Shown here: piece after piece, positions 47,231 through 59,755 of the stretch | Layout: each line of letters opens with the position of its first letter | How positions within the stretch are numbered: position 1 is the stretch's first letter | Assembly: GCA_021229015.1 (NCBI GenBank) | Contig: CM037777.1 | Span: 64,744,219-64,808,218 of the forward strand | Source of the DNA: Solen grandis | Taxonomy: Eukaryota > Mollusca > Bivalvia > Adapedonta > Solenidae | Direction of reading: 5' to 3' | DNA: 64,000 nucleotides | The notes under the pieces: model-generated | Seen by the model: the letters and a program-made list of their open reading frames with translations, nothing else | The model's database searches: none | Told to the model about the DNA's origin: nothing | Made by a program: the position numbers and the translations under genes

Positions 47231-48007
47231 ACAAGAGCTGTCCATAAGACAGCGCACTTGTCTATTCTAATGCTTGTCAATATAGAAAAATATTAAAATA
47301 AAAGGCAAAATAAGAATCACTGTATTACCAAATAGTAAACAATGGCCGTAAACATGTTTTCCAAGTTTTAAGGCAATATCTCAAGGGGTTCAAGTGAAAA
47401 AGTGAGCAAGTAGAAAAAACAACAACTGAGATACTAAGTCAGAAAAGGGGCATTATATAGTCAAAATCCATGAAAGAGTTATGTTCTCTGCCCTACATGT
47501 GGAAGCTGAAGGCCATAAACAAGCATTCAAAGTTTCAAAGCAACGCCTTCAAGGTTCAGTGGAAAACTCAGGTGGTACGAAAAATTTGATCAAGATTTTA
47601 ATTGAAAATGGGCATAAATTTGTCAAAATCCATGACAGAGTAATTACCTCTTGACCAAACGCAGGGGTGATAGTCATACACAAGTATACCATGTTTCAAA
47701 GAAAAACATCAATGGTTCAGTGAAAAAAATGTACAAAAACTTTAACCAAGATTCTAATTGAAAAAGGGGCATAATTCCATGTTCCCCGGAAAAAGGTAGG
47801 AAAACTTAACCAAGATTCTAAGTTGAAAAAGGGGCATAATTTGGTAAAAAAATCCAAGACAGAGTTATCCCCCTTGCTAACAGGTTGGGAAGGTGGTTAT
47901 ATACAAGTATTCCAAGTTTCAAAATGATACCTTAAGGGGTTCAGGAATTAAATGAGGTGGTACAAAAAACTTAATAGCTCTCCTTATTCCTCAAATAGTC
48001 AAGTTAA
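47231..48007 (+). mobile_element. Pearl/Helitron-like element 2
   Basis: Starts ACAAGAGCTGTCCATAAGAC (hairpin GCTGTC/GACAGC). The body repeats GGGGCATAAT, ATCCATGACAGAGTTA-like and CAAGTTTCAAAG-like blocks. The end aligns with that of element 1 (ATAGCTCTCCTTATTCCTC, then AAATAGTCAAGTTAA). Confidence 0.5.
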
Positions 48008-49823
48008 AAAGGGAAATTTGTCGGTACAGTTAATCATGGATTCATGCTCTAGAAAACAATTGGTCTGTGAAATGAACGGTTTTTGTGCTGTTTCATATTT
48101 GTTGATTACCCATGGAAATTAATGATTTCACAGTACAATGTATTGCAAATGTGTCAAAATATAAAACTGAAAAAAAACAAAAAAAAACAAAACAACAACA
48201 TAATGTCATCATCAGTTTCATATTGACAAAAGACCATCAATCTCAATGACTCTGAAATCTCAATGTAATCTTTCACCATAATCATAAGAGTTATGCCTCG
48301 TCTATAACTTTATTTCAAATATAAATGTAGATTTCAAATTAAGCAAGTTCTCACAGGTTTTAGCGACTACACTATTTTACATAAGGGTAGATGACAAATT
48401 AAATTAGAATTTTAACTCAAGGTACAGAATTCTGCTGCAAACATCACCTTTACTCAACAAAATGAAAACAGTACTGGACTTTTCATAAGACGAGATGCAT
48501 TGCATCCTCAACTTAAAAATAAATTGCTCTCAATTGTATGGTATGGTGGAATGTCATTCATGTGGAGGAAGACAGATATTTGATAAAAAAAAACATAAAG
48601 AGCATTACCACTATGCTATCCAGATATTATAAACATCAATAGCTGGACACCTGAATATAAAGTGAATGAGCTTTGCACCTGAACGTCCACAAGCATTGCC
48701 TTCCTATCTCTCTCACAGTCACCTTGATCTGGCAAACATCACGATTAAACCTTGATGCCCTGTATAGTGTCAAAGCTGGTTGAAGTGGTTTTATACCATT
48801 CATCAATAAATACTTGCTTACAGACAAGAAAATGACAACAAATAAAAAGTTTATCATATTAAGAGAAATTTGCAGACTGATAAGGGTAGACACCAGTGTA
48901 CTTAATAGCAATATTACATGATAATGAGTCAAAGGATTAAACATACTGAGTGTAAACCCTTCCTCTCAGACAGGGGATGCTGTGACATGGTTGTTAAGCC
49001 TATTAGTGTCTCACCTCCAGCCTTCTTATTGGAAGATCAAGTCAGAGCTTCAGATACCTCATGAACTTTTCCAACACAATGCAGATGCTTTCCATCTACT
49101 GACTGGCTGCCAGTCTCACTAATGAATATTCATCAAGACAGTGTTGCACATTCAGTACCAGTAGTATCTTGACATCTACAGGCAACACACAGTAGACAGA
49201 GGTGTGTACCCCACGTGACAATAAGGAGATGCTATGCACTCAACAAGAAACATATCCTGATACCATCTGTGTGTTCCCTGTACGATGCAGCCTCTGTGTC
49301 AACTTCCAGTGCCTCTTCATATTGAGCGTCAAATTCACTCACTGGACCCCACATGGACCTGCAGGGACACAAGATGGCATTTCAAAAACTTTTGACTAAT
49401 CTATTATGTACAATAAGTCTCATGCTGGATACTGACTTGTTGAAGTTATAACTTTTTTATGAATCCTCTGGCGACATAATTGCTGTATATATCATTTTAT
49501 CTAATTTTGAAATTGCTAAAAACAATAAGTGTTCATTGGAACACATGTGTCACTTGCTGAAAAAAATGTTTCAGACTAACAGATGTCAGAGAAGTAATCC
49601 CTTACAGCAGGTGATACAAAAGTCACTGAATGAAACTTCAGGTAAGTAAATGACAATTGATTTTTACTTATCAATTTAAAACACATTCACATCTAAAAGC
49701 ATATAGTATCAAATATAGAAATTGCATTACATATACTGACATCAACTGAAAAGCCTGTGAAGAGAAGATACTGTGCTCTATGAAAGAGCCCATAAAATAG
49801 AAATACATGTATTAATTTTAATG
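48008..49823. other. Region downstream of the ULK3-like stop
   Basis: Likely includes its 3' UTR. I see no clear polyadenylation signal close by and no other gene. An isolated ATGAATATTCAT is at 49122-49133. Confidence 0.4.
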
Positions 49824-50017
49824 TCAGAGTAAAACTGTTTCATACTGTTCCTGACCTCTGCTGAGGAGACTCTGCTCTGCCTCCTCCTCACGTTCTTGCT
49901 GCTGTTCATCGCTGGTGTATTTGTTTGCAGCCAAATAAGACTTGATCCCCTCTGCACGGGTCATCCACCGATTTGCATGATCTCGCAGGAGGTCTTTCCT
50001 TTTACCTTTAGGTTCAG
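49824..50017 (-). CDS. ULK3: ULK3-like last coding exon (MIT helices 2-3 and tail)
   Basis: Acceptor ATGGTTTACAG, phase 1. Encodes EPKGKRKDLLRDHANRWMTR, AEGIKSYLAANKY and a Glu/Gln-rich tail ending ETVLL, then TGA at 49826-49824. An ATGAATATTCAT-type repeat begins about 40 bases upstream of the acceptor. Confidence 0.75.
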
Positions 50018-53000
50018 CTGTAAACCATAACAAGGATACTTTATAGTTGTTCACTCATGAATATTCATGTACAAATTTATAATTTGATGAATATTCATTT
50101 ACTGAACTTTAAAATGGTCATTGAAACAGTTGATTTTTCTTTACTGTGCAGACTGTGTAGAATATAAGCTACATTATTGTATTGGTGGGGTTACTACCCA
50201 GCCTTGCTGGTAATTACCGGTGTCACCTTCGCATGACATACCCTTCTAATCAGGATGAAGCACATTAAGAACCTGGATCATTTTGAGCAGGGACTAATGG
50301 GAACTCAACTCTGGTGTTGTGTGTATATAAACTTAATTCATTTTGGTCAAATTAAAAAAAATTAAAAAACAGCAGCCTAAATAATTATCTGTTACCAACT
50401 AGTATGTTCTATAAAACAGCAGCTTAATCACCATCTAATACCAGTATGTTATATGAAACAGCAGCTTAATCACCATCTAATACCAGTATGTTATATAAAA
50501 CAGCAGCTTAATCACCATCTTATACCAGTATGTTATATAAACAACAGCTTAATCACCATCTAATACCAGTATGTTATATGAAACAGCAGCTTAATCACCA
50601 TCTAATACCAGTATGTTATATGAAACAGCAGCTTAATCACCATCTAATACCAGTATGTTATATGAAACAGCAGCTTCATCACCATCTAATACCAGTATGT
50701 TATATAAACAACAGCTTAATCACCATCTAATACCAGTATCTTCTATAAAACAGCAGCTTAATCACCATCTTATACCAGTATATTCTATAAAACAGCAGCT
50801 TAATCACCATCTAATACCAGTATGTTATATAAACAACAGCTCAAACACCATCTGATACCAGTATGTTATATAAAACAACAGCTCAAACACCATCTGATAC
50901 CAATATGTTATATAAACAACAGCTCAAACACCATCTGATACCAGTATGTTATATAAAACAACAGCTTAATAACCATCTGATACCAGTATATTATATAAAC
51001 AACAGCTCAAACACCATCTGATACCAGTATGTTATATAAAACAGCAGCTTAATCACCATCTTAAACCAGTATGATATATAAACAACAGCTCAAACACCAT
51101 CTGATACCAGTATGTTATATAAAACAACAGCTCAAACACCATCTGATACCAGTATGTTATATAAAACAACAGCTCAAACACCATCTGATACCAGTATGTT
51201 ATATAAAACAACAGCTCAAAACCCCATCTGATACCAGTATGTTATATAAAACAACAGCTCAAACACCATCTGATACCAGTATGTTATATAAAACAACAGC
51301 TCAAACACCATCTGATACCAGTATGTTATATAAAACAACAGCTCAAACACCATCTGATACCAGTATGTTATATAAAACAACAGCACAAACACCATCTGAT
51401 ACCAATATGTTATATAAAACAACAGCTCAAACACCATCTGATACCAGTATGTTATATAAAACAACAGCACAAACACCATCTGATACCAGTATGTTATATA
51501 AAACAACAGCTCAAACACCATCTGATACCAGTATGTTATATAAAACAACAGCTCAAACACCATCTGATACCAATATGTTATATAAAACAACAGCTCAAAC
51601 ACCATCTGATACCAATATGTTATATAAAACAGCAGCTTAAACACCATCTGATACCAGTATGTTATATGAAACAGCAGCTTAATCACCATCTGATACCAGT
51701 ATGTTATATAAAACAACAGCTTAATCACCATCTGATACCAGTATGTTATATAAAACAACAGCTTAATCACCATCTGATACCAGTATGTTATATAAAACAA
51801 CAGCTTAATCACCATCTGATATCCATTATTTGAAAATCAATGTGAAACCAAACCTATGTAATGGGATCTTCTTCTTCTGTGATATATATATATATATTTA
51901 TGATGTTGAATAGACAATGATATTGTAACTATACAGAGCACTGCAATAACCAGTGTAGGAAGTCATATTTCTTTAAAACACCACATAAGATTGTGCAGAC
52001 TGGCCCTCAAATGGTACTTCATTGCAAGAATATGTTTTCTTGATACACCTAACAGCTATATAGACTAACTGATCTTGTTTTATATCCAAAGATAACAAGA
52101 AAGTCAGTAGAACTGACAGATGCTCCCCGAAGAACGTCATTGTTACAAATAAGGCCTTGGTCAATGGGTGGGAGGATATGTGGAAATCCCCATTCCTAAA
52201 TCATATCTATTCTCCTCATCAGATGAGATGTTTTACCAACTCTAATTTGGAGACTAAGTAACAGTTTACTATTAATATGATAATACGTGTTACTCATCAG
52301 ATCTTTCATTGATTTTTTTTTAAAGTTTTTATACTACTAAAAATTAAGTCATACATTTCAATGTGTGCTCATATCAAAGAGGTTAACCAACACTCTTGAC
52401 ATATGACTGGATATTTGAAATAGTGTATAATGGCCTAAACAACAATTAGCTGACATGATTATGATTGACATTACTAGCATATTGAATTTTGTGGGGTTTT
52501 GTTTAAATGATATCTCCTGTTAAATTAGGCAAATGACATGAATATTAGTCAACAACATGGTAGTAGGGGCCATAACTCTCTTAAAAATTGAGGAACCAGG
52601 TCACATCGACGATATGCGTATCTACTCTTGGTAATAAAGCTTCCCATAAAGTTTTTGAATTCAAGCCATTAGTTCCTGAGAAATAGCCGACAAGAATCAT
52701 GCAAATGCTATAGGCCAAAAAGTCAAGGGGCCTAACTCTTGAAAAATTAGGAACGGTCACGCCGACGATATGCGTATCTACTCTTGGTGATAAAGCTTCC
52801 CATAAAGTTTTGTTGAATTCAAGCCATTAGTTCCTGAGAAATAGCCATGACAAGAATCATGCAATATGTACTATAGGCCAAAAAGTCAAGGGGCCTTAAC
52901 TCTTTGAAAAATTTAGGAATCGGGTCATGCTGACGATATGCGCATCTCCTCTTGGTAATAAAGCTTCCCATAAAGTTTCGTTGAATTCAAGTCATTAGTT

Positions 53001-56000
53001 CCTGAGAAATAGCCCGAACAAGAATCATGCAATATGTACTATAGGCCGAAAAGTCAATGGGCCATAACTCTGTGAAAAATTGAGGAACCAGGTCACGCCG
53101 ACGATATGGGTATCTACTCTTGGTGATAAAGCTTCCCATAAAGTTTCGTTGAATTCAAGCCATTAATTCCTGAGAAATAGCCTGGACAAGAATCATGCAA
53201 TATGAACTTTAGGCCAAAAAGTCAAGGGGCCTTAACTCTGTTAAAAATTTAGGAATCGGGTCATGCTGACGATATTCGCATCTCCTCTTGATAATATAGC
53301 TTCCCATAAAGTTTCGTTGAATTCAAGCCATTAGTTCCTGAGAAATAGCCCGGACAAGAATCATGCAATATGTACTATAGGCCGAAAAGTCAATGGGCCA
53401 TAACTCTGTGAAAAATTTAGGAATCGGGTCATGCTGACGATATGCGCATCTCCTCTTGGTAATAAAGCTTCCCATAAAGTTTTGTTGAATTCAAGCCGTT
53501 AGTTCCTGAGAAATAGTCCGGACAAGGAAAGTGTGACGGACGAACGGACGGACGAAGCGGCGACTATATGCGTCACCTTTGGTGAGCATAATAAAATAGC
53601 TATTATATATCCATATGGTTGTTATATCTTTGTTATATTCTCAGTACTCTTGATACTTTGATTTACTTAAGAAATAATTTGCTTTAAGTCATCTGGAGTG
53701 AGATTTTTGTTTGACCAGTACCTTGCGATATGATCAAGAAGAAGATCTTAAATCATAATGTTGTGTGAATTTATAGATTCTGAGAGCACCACGTGACAGT
53801 CTTGTCCAACCAGATTACAAGTTTACAACAGGCCTTAGTGATGCGGCAGAGATACATTCTTTACATCTCTAACTTAAAACACAGTATATTCACAGGCTCT
53901 ACTGTTATAACAAGAGGGCCAAGATGGCCCTGTGTCGCTCACCTGAGTAAGATGGCTGTGTTAGGCATAATGACAAAAAATCTGGCATCTAAAGTGTTTT
54001 TCTAACATTTGACTAAGTGACCTACATATTGATCCTTCCTGAATTTGCACACAACTGGGAATTCATGCAGTCATCATTCATATCAAGTTTAATGAAGACT
54101 GGGACAAAAATGTAGGCCTCTAGAGTGTTCACAAGATTTTTCAAAGATTTGACCTGGTGACCTAGTTTTTGACCTCATGTGACTCATTTTCGAACTTATC
54201 CAATATATCAAGTAGACAAACATCCTGACCAACTGTCATGAACATTGGGCTAAAACTGTGGCCTGGAGAATGTTCACAAGGTTTTTCTAAGATTTGACCA
54301 GGTTTTTTCTAAGATTTGACCTGTTGACCTAGTTTTTGACCCCACATGACCCAATTTCAAACTCATGCCAGATATCATCCTGACTTTCATGGGCTAAAAC
54401 TGTGGCCTGGAGAATGTTCACAAGGTTTTTCTAAGATTTGACCTGGTGACCTAGTTTTTGACCCCACATGACCCAATTTCGAACTCATCTGAGATATCAT
54501 GTAGACAAAGATCCTGACCAAGTTTCATGAAGATTGGGCCAAAACTGTGGCCTCTAGAGTGTTCACAAGCAATTGTTGACGACGGACAAAAGGCGATCAC
54601 AAAAGCTCACCCGAGCACAAGTGCTCAGGTGAGCTAAAAAATGCTTTTATGAAAAGCACACTAAATTTACAACTTAACAATACAGAAAAAGCTGGCGCTA
54701 AAGGTCCTAGCATATGAACATATGCAGACGAATAATCTTGCACCATTAGGAGAAAGTACACAAATGGTTATTCCTAACATAATTATCAAAGTAATATCAA
54801 CTTTAGACTGGCTTTTTACTAATTTAACACAAATAATATCGTAAGGTTCTATAAGGTTCCATGCTCTAATAAAATAAAGCTGGTGATAGATAGGTAATAA
54901 AATAGTCCAAAAGTTGCAGTGCTGCTTGGTTATGAAGCCGATGTTGATGTTGCGATCTCAAATGTCAAAATGTCCCATGGAATTAATCTTCTGATGTCAA
55001 TGTTCATTTTGATTGCTGTAGGTGATAAATCACAGTCACACATTTGCTTGAATGTACCCTTATAACAATCTGTGGAAGTTGTCTTTCTTCATTAACTCTC
55101 ATTACTTGACACCTTTGAACAGTTTGTGAAATGGATACACAATGATTTTGGTGATGTAAACAAAGTTTAAATGAGGTAAGAGTCCATTTCCCTTAGGATG
55201 CAGTATAACAATAGGTGAAAAAGTTTCTCAAATACAGTTCATTATAATTACATTGTATTTCACTTGTAAACAGTTTGTATGTGCTTAAACACAGTTGTTT
55301 ATTTACTCTTGCATTGTCTCTAAATCTCCTGATTAGAAACTACAAGGTACTGTGAAAGTGAAGTATGCATGCTGGCATCATAAGTTCATAATCAAAGTTA
55401 TTCCCATGAAAAAAGAAATTTAATACACACTTGGATACGAAAATAAACGTAAACATTTGTAAGGGTTGGCCCCCAAATCGATACCCACATATCAAACATG
55501 GGTAACTATAACAACGATGATAAAGAACATGTTTGTAATTACATGTATTTATTTCTGTTTTGAGTTACTGAATTCATCAAAGTTGAGTTTGCATTTAGAG
55601 CAAGTTTGAAGGATATAAGTCTATAACATTTTGGTATATTAATTAGTCCGAACATTTCTGGATCATCCCTCATATATTTCTTCAGCTCTAATCAGAAACT
55701 AGAGCTATCAATAAAGGTGATTAATACCCCTGCAAAATGCTTTGATACAGGAGAAGCCAGACTCCAGGCGGAGCATAGATAGGATCTTGTATATAAGTAA
55801 TAAGTAAGTAAAGTTTTTATTTAAAGTGGATCAGTTTTAGTTGTTTGGCATATCAATTGAAAGTGTAGAGTTACAGTTCTTAGACACTGCATTTCTCCTA
55901 GTCGCCATCTGTTTACATTTTAAGTTTCAAGTCAATGCCTTGTATAATATTCGAGTTATGTTCCCGACAAGAAATAACAGAATTAAACAATGGAAGATAT

Positions 56001-57955
56001 TTCAAAAATGGGACCAGGGCAATAGCTCTGCCATCCTTTATTTCACACTCCTCTCCAGCTGATTATCAATGCACACACAAAATTTGAACTGAATCTGTTA
56101 AGAAATGTAGAAGTTCGCTTCACAAGATATTTAGAGTCAAATCAGGAGCAATAACTCTGTAAACCTTGAGATAACTCAAGTGAAATTTATGTCACACACC
56201 TCACTAGCTGATTTTGAATGCACGCACAAAATCTGACCTGAATCGGTTAAGAAATAAAGAAAAAGTTCGCTTAACAAGATATTTAGAGTCGAATCAGGGG
56301 CAATCCTTGATATAACTCATGTGAAATTTATGTCACACACCTCTCCACCTGATTATGAATGCACACACAAAATTTGAACCAAATCAGTTAAGAAATGTAG
56401 AAGTAGTTTGCGTCACAAGTCTTTGGGATGGACGGACAGACCGACAAACCAACAGACCGAAAGACTGACTCCTTTGTACCCCCTCTCAAACTTGGTTTGT
56501 GGGGGTATGAATAAGATCACAAGACTTTTACCCTTGCTTACCCTGAAGAAACATTTTAGATGTAGCCAGTACTTTACAACTAAAGATCACAAGAGAAATG
56601 AGATTTTGACCTATTATCTTGGGATCTGTTGCCCTAAGACCCTGCTATGAACCTTTCCAATCTTCACAGAAATATTTCATATAAAACAAGAACTATCACT
56701 GAATGTCATCAATACCCCCACATATTGCTTTGGCTATAATTCTCACAAAATCCTTGACATCATTATCTGCACTTGTTTGCTTACTGGTCTTATTATCAAA
56801 TTCATAATTCTGAGTTTGAAAGCATTATCAACATCAGTTACCAAACCTCATATGAAATTTGAATGGAATGTGTTGGGACTGGACATGACTTTATGTCACA
56901 AGCATGATTCGTATTCAGTCCAAACAGATAAAATGGTTGTAACAAGAGCAGGGCAAAGCATGGCAATATACGCCCAAAGATATTTTAATGTGAAGAAGCC
57001 TTGGATGTTATATGGTACAATACTGACATCTATCAAAGGCCAAATTACTATTTTTTAACATTCACAAAATAATGACATGAAAAAACACCTTTGTTTGACT
57101 CAAACGTTGTTTGCTGATATATCTCCATTTAGTTTTGAAAGTTTCAGATCATAGAGCGCAAAATCAAGCCTTCATGCACATCTGCATATAAAGGCAAGTA
57201 TTGTTGGTAAGTTTGAACCAAATCCCTCCTGTAGTGTAGGAGGAGTTGAATTCACAAGGTTCTGCTTTTAAAACTGTGTATAGGAAAAATTGAGAAGGGG
57301 CCATAACTCTTAAAGTGGCATATGAGAGCAAAATCCAGTCTTCATGCACATCTACATATAAGGGCAAGTATTGTTGGTAAGTTTGAACCAAATCCCTCCA
57401 ATAGTGTAGGAGGAGATGCATTCACTAGGTTCTGCTTATAAAACTGTGTATAGGAAAAATTGAGAAGGGGCCATTACTCTCAAATGAAGCATGTGAAAGC
57501 GAAATCCATCATGCAAATCTACATATAAGGTCAAGTATTTTGGTAAGTTTGAACAAAATCCCTCTAATAGTGTAGAAGAAGTTGCATTCACAAGGTTCTG
57601 CTTATAAAACTGCATATAGGAAAAATTGAGAAGGGGCCATAACTCTTGAAAGTTGCATATAAGTTGCATATAAGAGCAAAATCCAGCATTCATGCCCATA
57701 TACATATAAGGGCTTGTATTGTTGGTAAGTTTGAACCAAATCCCTCCAGTAGTGTAGGAGGAGTTGTGTTCACAAGGTTCTGCTAACGGACAGATTGTCA
57801 AACGGACAGACGAATAACATGACATGACCCTTTGGGAGTATAAAAAGGACCCAAAACTTAGAAATTTTGACAAACTTACTCTTTAAGAACTGTATGGCAG
57901 TGTTGAGGGCCAACTCGTAGTGTTTCATGGCTTGTTCATACTCTTCCTTTTCCTC
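49824..57955 (-). CDS. ULK3: MIT-domain protein, C-terminal part; probably serine/threonine kinase ULK3
   Basis: Two minus-strand exons, 57955-57880 and 50017-49824, join at phase 1 and end in TGA. Together they encode a MIT three-helix module (EYEQAMKHYELALNTAIQFL, then KGKRKDLLRDHANRWMTRAE) followed by a polar, Glu/Gln-rich tail of about 35 residues. MIT domains bind ESCRT-III tails. The order (acidic lead-in, MIT with the RRELL-like second helix and MARAEYLK-like third helix, short charged tail, stop) matches the second MIT domain of ULK3 as I remember it. ULK3 acts in autophagy, Hedgehog/GLI signalling and the abscission checkpoint. The kinase domain and first MIT domain are outside the window to the right. 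Alternatives are other proteins with a C-terminal MIT, such as SNX15. The last intron is 7.9 kb of repeats. Confidence 0.65.
50048..50170 (+). repeat. ATGAATATTCAT dispersed repeat copy
   Basis: Two perfect ATGAATATTCAT palindromes (50057-50068 and 50087-50098), then ACTGAACTTTAAAATGG, as in the copy at 1890. Confidence 0.75.
50368..51821 (+). repeat. 42-bp minisatellite, about 34 units
   Basis: The unit reads CAGTATGTTATATAAAACAA, then CAGCTCAAACACCATCTGAT and AC. The first third has the variant TTAATCACCATCTAATACC, the middle CTCAAACACCATCTGATACC, and the end TTAATCACCATCTGATACC. Since 42 is a multiple of 3, long frames of about 190-200 codons stay open on both strands; these are not genes. 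It lies in the last ULK3-like intron. Confidence 0.95.
51822..52540. other. Intron sequence, nothing recognised
   Basis: Unique AT-rich DNA between the minisatellite and the next tandem array, with a short TA run near 51883. Confidence 0.5.
52556..53594 (+). mobile_element. Pearl/Helitron-like element 3 with about six core units
   Basis: About six units of about 165 bp, each with GGGGCCATAACTCT-like, GACGATATGCGTATCTAC and CTTCCCATAAAGTTT blocks. They are followed by GGACGAACGGACGGACGA and a terminal hairpin TCACCTTTGGTGA. The 5' end is unclear. Confidence 0.65.
53911..54638 (+). mobile_element. Pearl/Helitron-like element 4
   Basis: Starts ACAAGAGGGCCAAGATGGCC (hairpin AGGGCC/GGCCCT) followed by CGCTCACCTGAG. 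The body repeats GACCTAGTTTTTGACCCCAC. It ends in GACGACGGAC and the hairpin GCTCACCCGAG/CTCAGGTGAGC followed by TAA. A second copy is at 59000. Confidence 0.7.
54639..55696. other. Intron sequence, nothing recognised
   Basis: No repeat or exon identified. Confidence 0.5.
55697..56509 (+). mobile_element. Pearl/Helitron-like element 5
   Basis: Starts ACTAGAGCTATCAATAAAGG. The body has three diverged units with ACACCTCTCCAGCTGATTAT-like and AAAATTTGAACTGAATC blocks, then ATGGACGGACAGACCGAC, and ends with a TACCCC/GGGGTA hairpin. Confidence 0.55.
56689..57848 (+). mobile_element. Pearl/Helitron-like element 6 with about four core units
   Basis: Starts ACAAGAACTATCACTGAATG. From about 57135 four units of about 165 bp repeat GGGGCCATAACTCTTAAAG, AGCAAAATCCAGTCTTCATG and AAATCCCTCCAGTAGTGTAG. 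The end has ACGGACAGATTGTCAAACGG, 32 bases from the ULK3-like exon donor at 57880. Minus-strand frames here are not genes. Confidence 0.6.
57880..57955 (-). CDS. ULK3: ULK3-like penultimate coding exon (MIT helix 1)
   Basis: Acceptor TGTGATTGCAG, donor TTAAAGA followed by GTAAGT. The 25 codons plus one base encode EEKEEYEQAMKHYELALNTA and IQFLK. Confidence 0.75.
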
Positions 57956-57983
57956 CTGCAATCACAGAGATAAAAATGTTTTA

Positions 57984-58172
57984 ACAGTAGAACCTCTATT
58001 AGCGGCCACCTGTTTTAAGCAGTCAACCTGTATTTAGTGGTCAGTTTTGATATCACCAAACTAGCACTTTGTTATATGTTCAACCTTCATGTACGGGCCA
58101 CCTTTGTTATGCCTCACATTCTCTCGTTCCCTTGACTGACCGCTTAAGACAGCTTTGACCGTATATAGTAAA
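57984..58172 (+). mobile_element. Pogo/Tigger-like fragment
   Basis: Begins ACAGTAGAACCTCTATTAGC, 28 bases upstream of the ULK3-like exon, and ends near ACAGCTTTGACCGTATAT. Motifs GCGGCCACC and GACCGCTTAAGAC recall the element at 19509. Confidence 0.4.
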
Positions 58173-58999
58173 ACATCTCAACCAAGGCCACTGTAGAAAA
58201 ACTAAAATGAAAACTGGTCTTAGTCTAGAGGATAGGAAATCCAGTGTGCATTACGAGATAGTCTAGATGATGCTGTTATACTGAGGTTAAATTCACTTCA
58301 AAATTTAAACAAGAAGGCCTTATGGCCCTAAATCGCTCACCAGAGTACATCAGCTTATCTAAAACAATTCATTTGATTTTACCTGGTTCCTTCCAGCAGT
58401 AACCAGATTCAGATTCAAAGAATTCTTAAGTTAGTCAATCATCTGGAGGCCTCAATTTTCAAGGGATCATAATGTTTATGCAATTATGGTATGAAACCTT
58501 GAGGTAATCAATGGAGCAAAACAAGAATTAATTCTGAACATTATTTCAAGAAGGGTTGTTTTTTTTAATTTCCATAACATATAGGAAGCTAAACACCCAC
58601 CTATGTGACTCATTTTTCACCGGATCAACTTCATATTAGCAATTATGGTAGACAGTCATGAGGTGACCATTTGTGCAAAATGAAATAAAATTCTGACCAT
58701 TGGTTTCAGAGGAGAAGAAATTTTAAATTTTCTATAATTTATAAAGTATAAAAGGAAACTTGATGACCCACTTGGGGCCTCATTTTTCAAGGGATCAACT
58801 GTATTTTAGCAATTATGGGAAACAGTTATGAGGTGAACATTTGTGCTAAATGAAATCAAATTCTAACCATTGGCGCACCAGGCCAATCTTTACCGCAAAT
58901 GCCTGTTGCATATTGAAATGGATAAAAAAATCATTGCCTCAAAAATGGGCCGATCTTTACAGAGATTCCCTTCAATGATATTAGATGGGTGCCTTTTAT

Positions 59000-59755
59000 A
59001 AACAAGAGGGCCAAGATGGCCCTGTGTCGCTCACCTGAGTAAGATTTTTGTGTTAGGAATGATGACAAAAAATGTGGCATCTTAAGTGTTTTTCTAACAT
59101 TTGACTAAGTGACCTAGATTTTGATTTTACCTGAATTTGCACCCTACTGGGAATTCATGCAGTCATCATTCTTATCAAGTTTAATGAAGACTGGTACAAA
59201 AATGTAGGCCCCTAGAGTGTTCACAAGATTTTTCTAAAATATGCTGCGGTGACCTACTTTTGACCCCATTTGGCCAGGTTTTGAATTCATCCGAGATATG
59301 ATGTAAACAAACATTCTGACCAAGTTACATTAAGGTTAGGCTGAAACTGTGGCCTCTAGAATGTTTACAAGGTTTTTCTAAGATTTGACTTGGTGACCTA
59401 CTTTTTGACCCCAAGTGACCCATTTTCAAAATCATCCAAGATATCATGTAGACAAACATCCTGACCAAATCTAATGAAGATTGGGCTAAAACTGTGGCCT
59501 CTAGAGTGTTCACAATGATTTTCTAAGATTTGATCTGGTGACCTAGTTTTTGACCCCAAGTGACCCATTTTCGAACTCATCCAAGACATCACGCAGAAAA
59601 TATCCTGACTAAATCTAATGAAGATTGGGCTAAAACTGTGGCCTCTAGAGTGTTCACAAGCAATTGTTGATGACGGACAGCACGTCGCACGATGGATGAC
59701 CGACAAAAAGCGGTCACAAAAGCTCACTTTGAGCACAAGTGCTCAGGTGAGCTAA
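59000..59755 (+). mobile_element. Pearl/Helitron-like element 8 (second copy of the element 4 family)
   Basis: Starts ACAAGAGGGCCAAGATGGCC and CGCTCACCTGAGTAAGAT like element 4. It repeats GACCTAGTTTTTGACCCCAA and ends GAGCACAAGTGCTCAGGTGA then GCTAA. The minus frames at 59325-59736 lie inside it. Confidence 0.7.

Noticed and set aside
50530..51815. Long open frames on both strands (about 190-199 codons)
   Set aside because: They are a by-product of a 42-bp tandem repeat whose period is a multiple of three.
57164..57873. Minus-strand frames of 85 and 145 codons with repeated segments
   Set aside because: Created by tandem core units of a pearl-like element.
59325..59736. Minus-strand frames with repeated EHSRGHSFSP
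   Set aside because: Created by tandem units of element 8.
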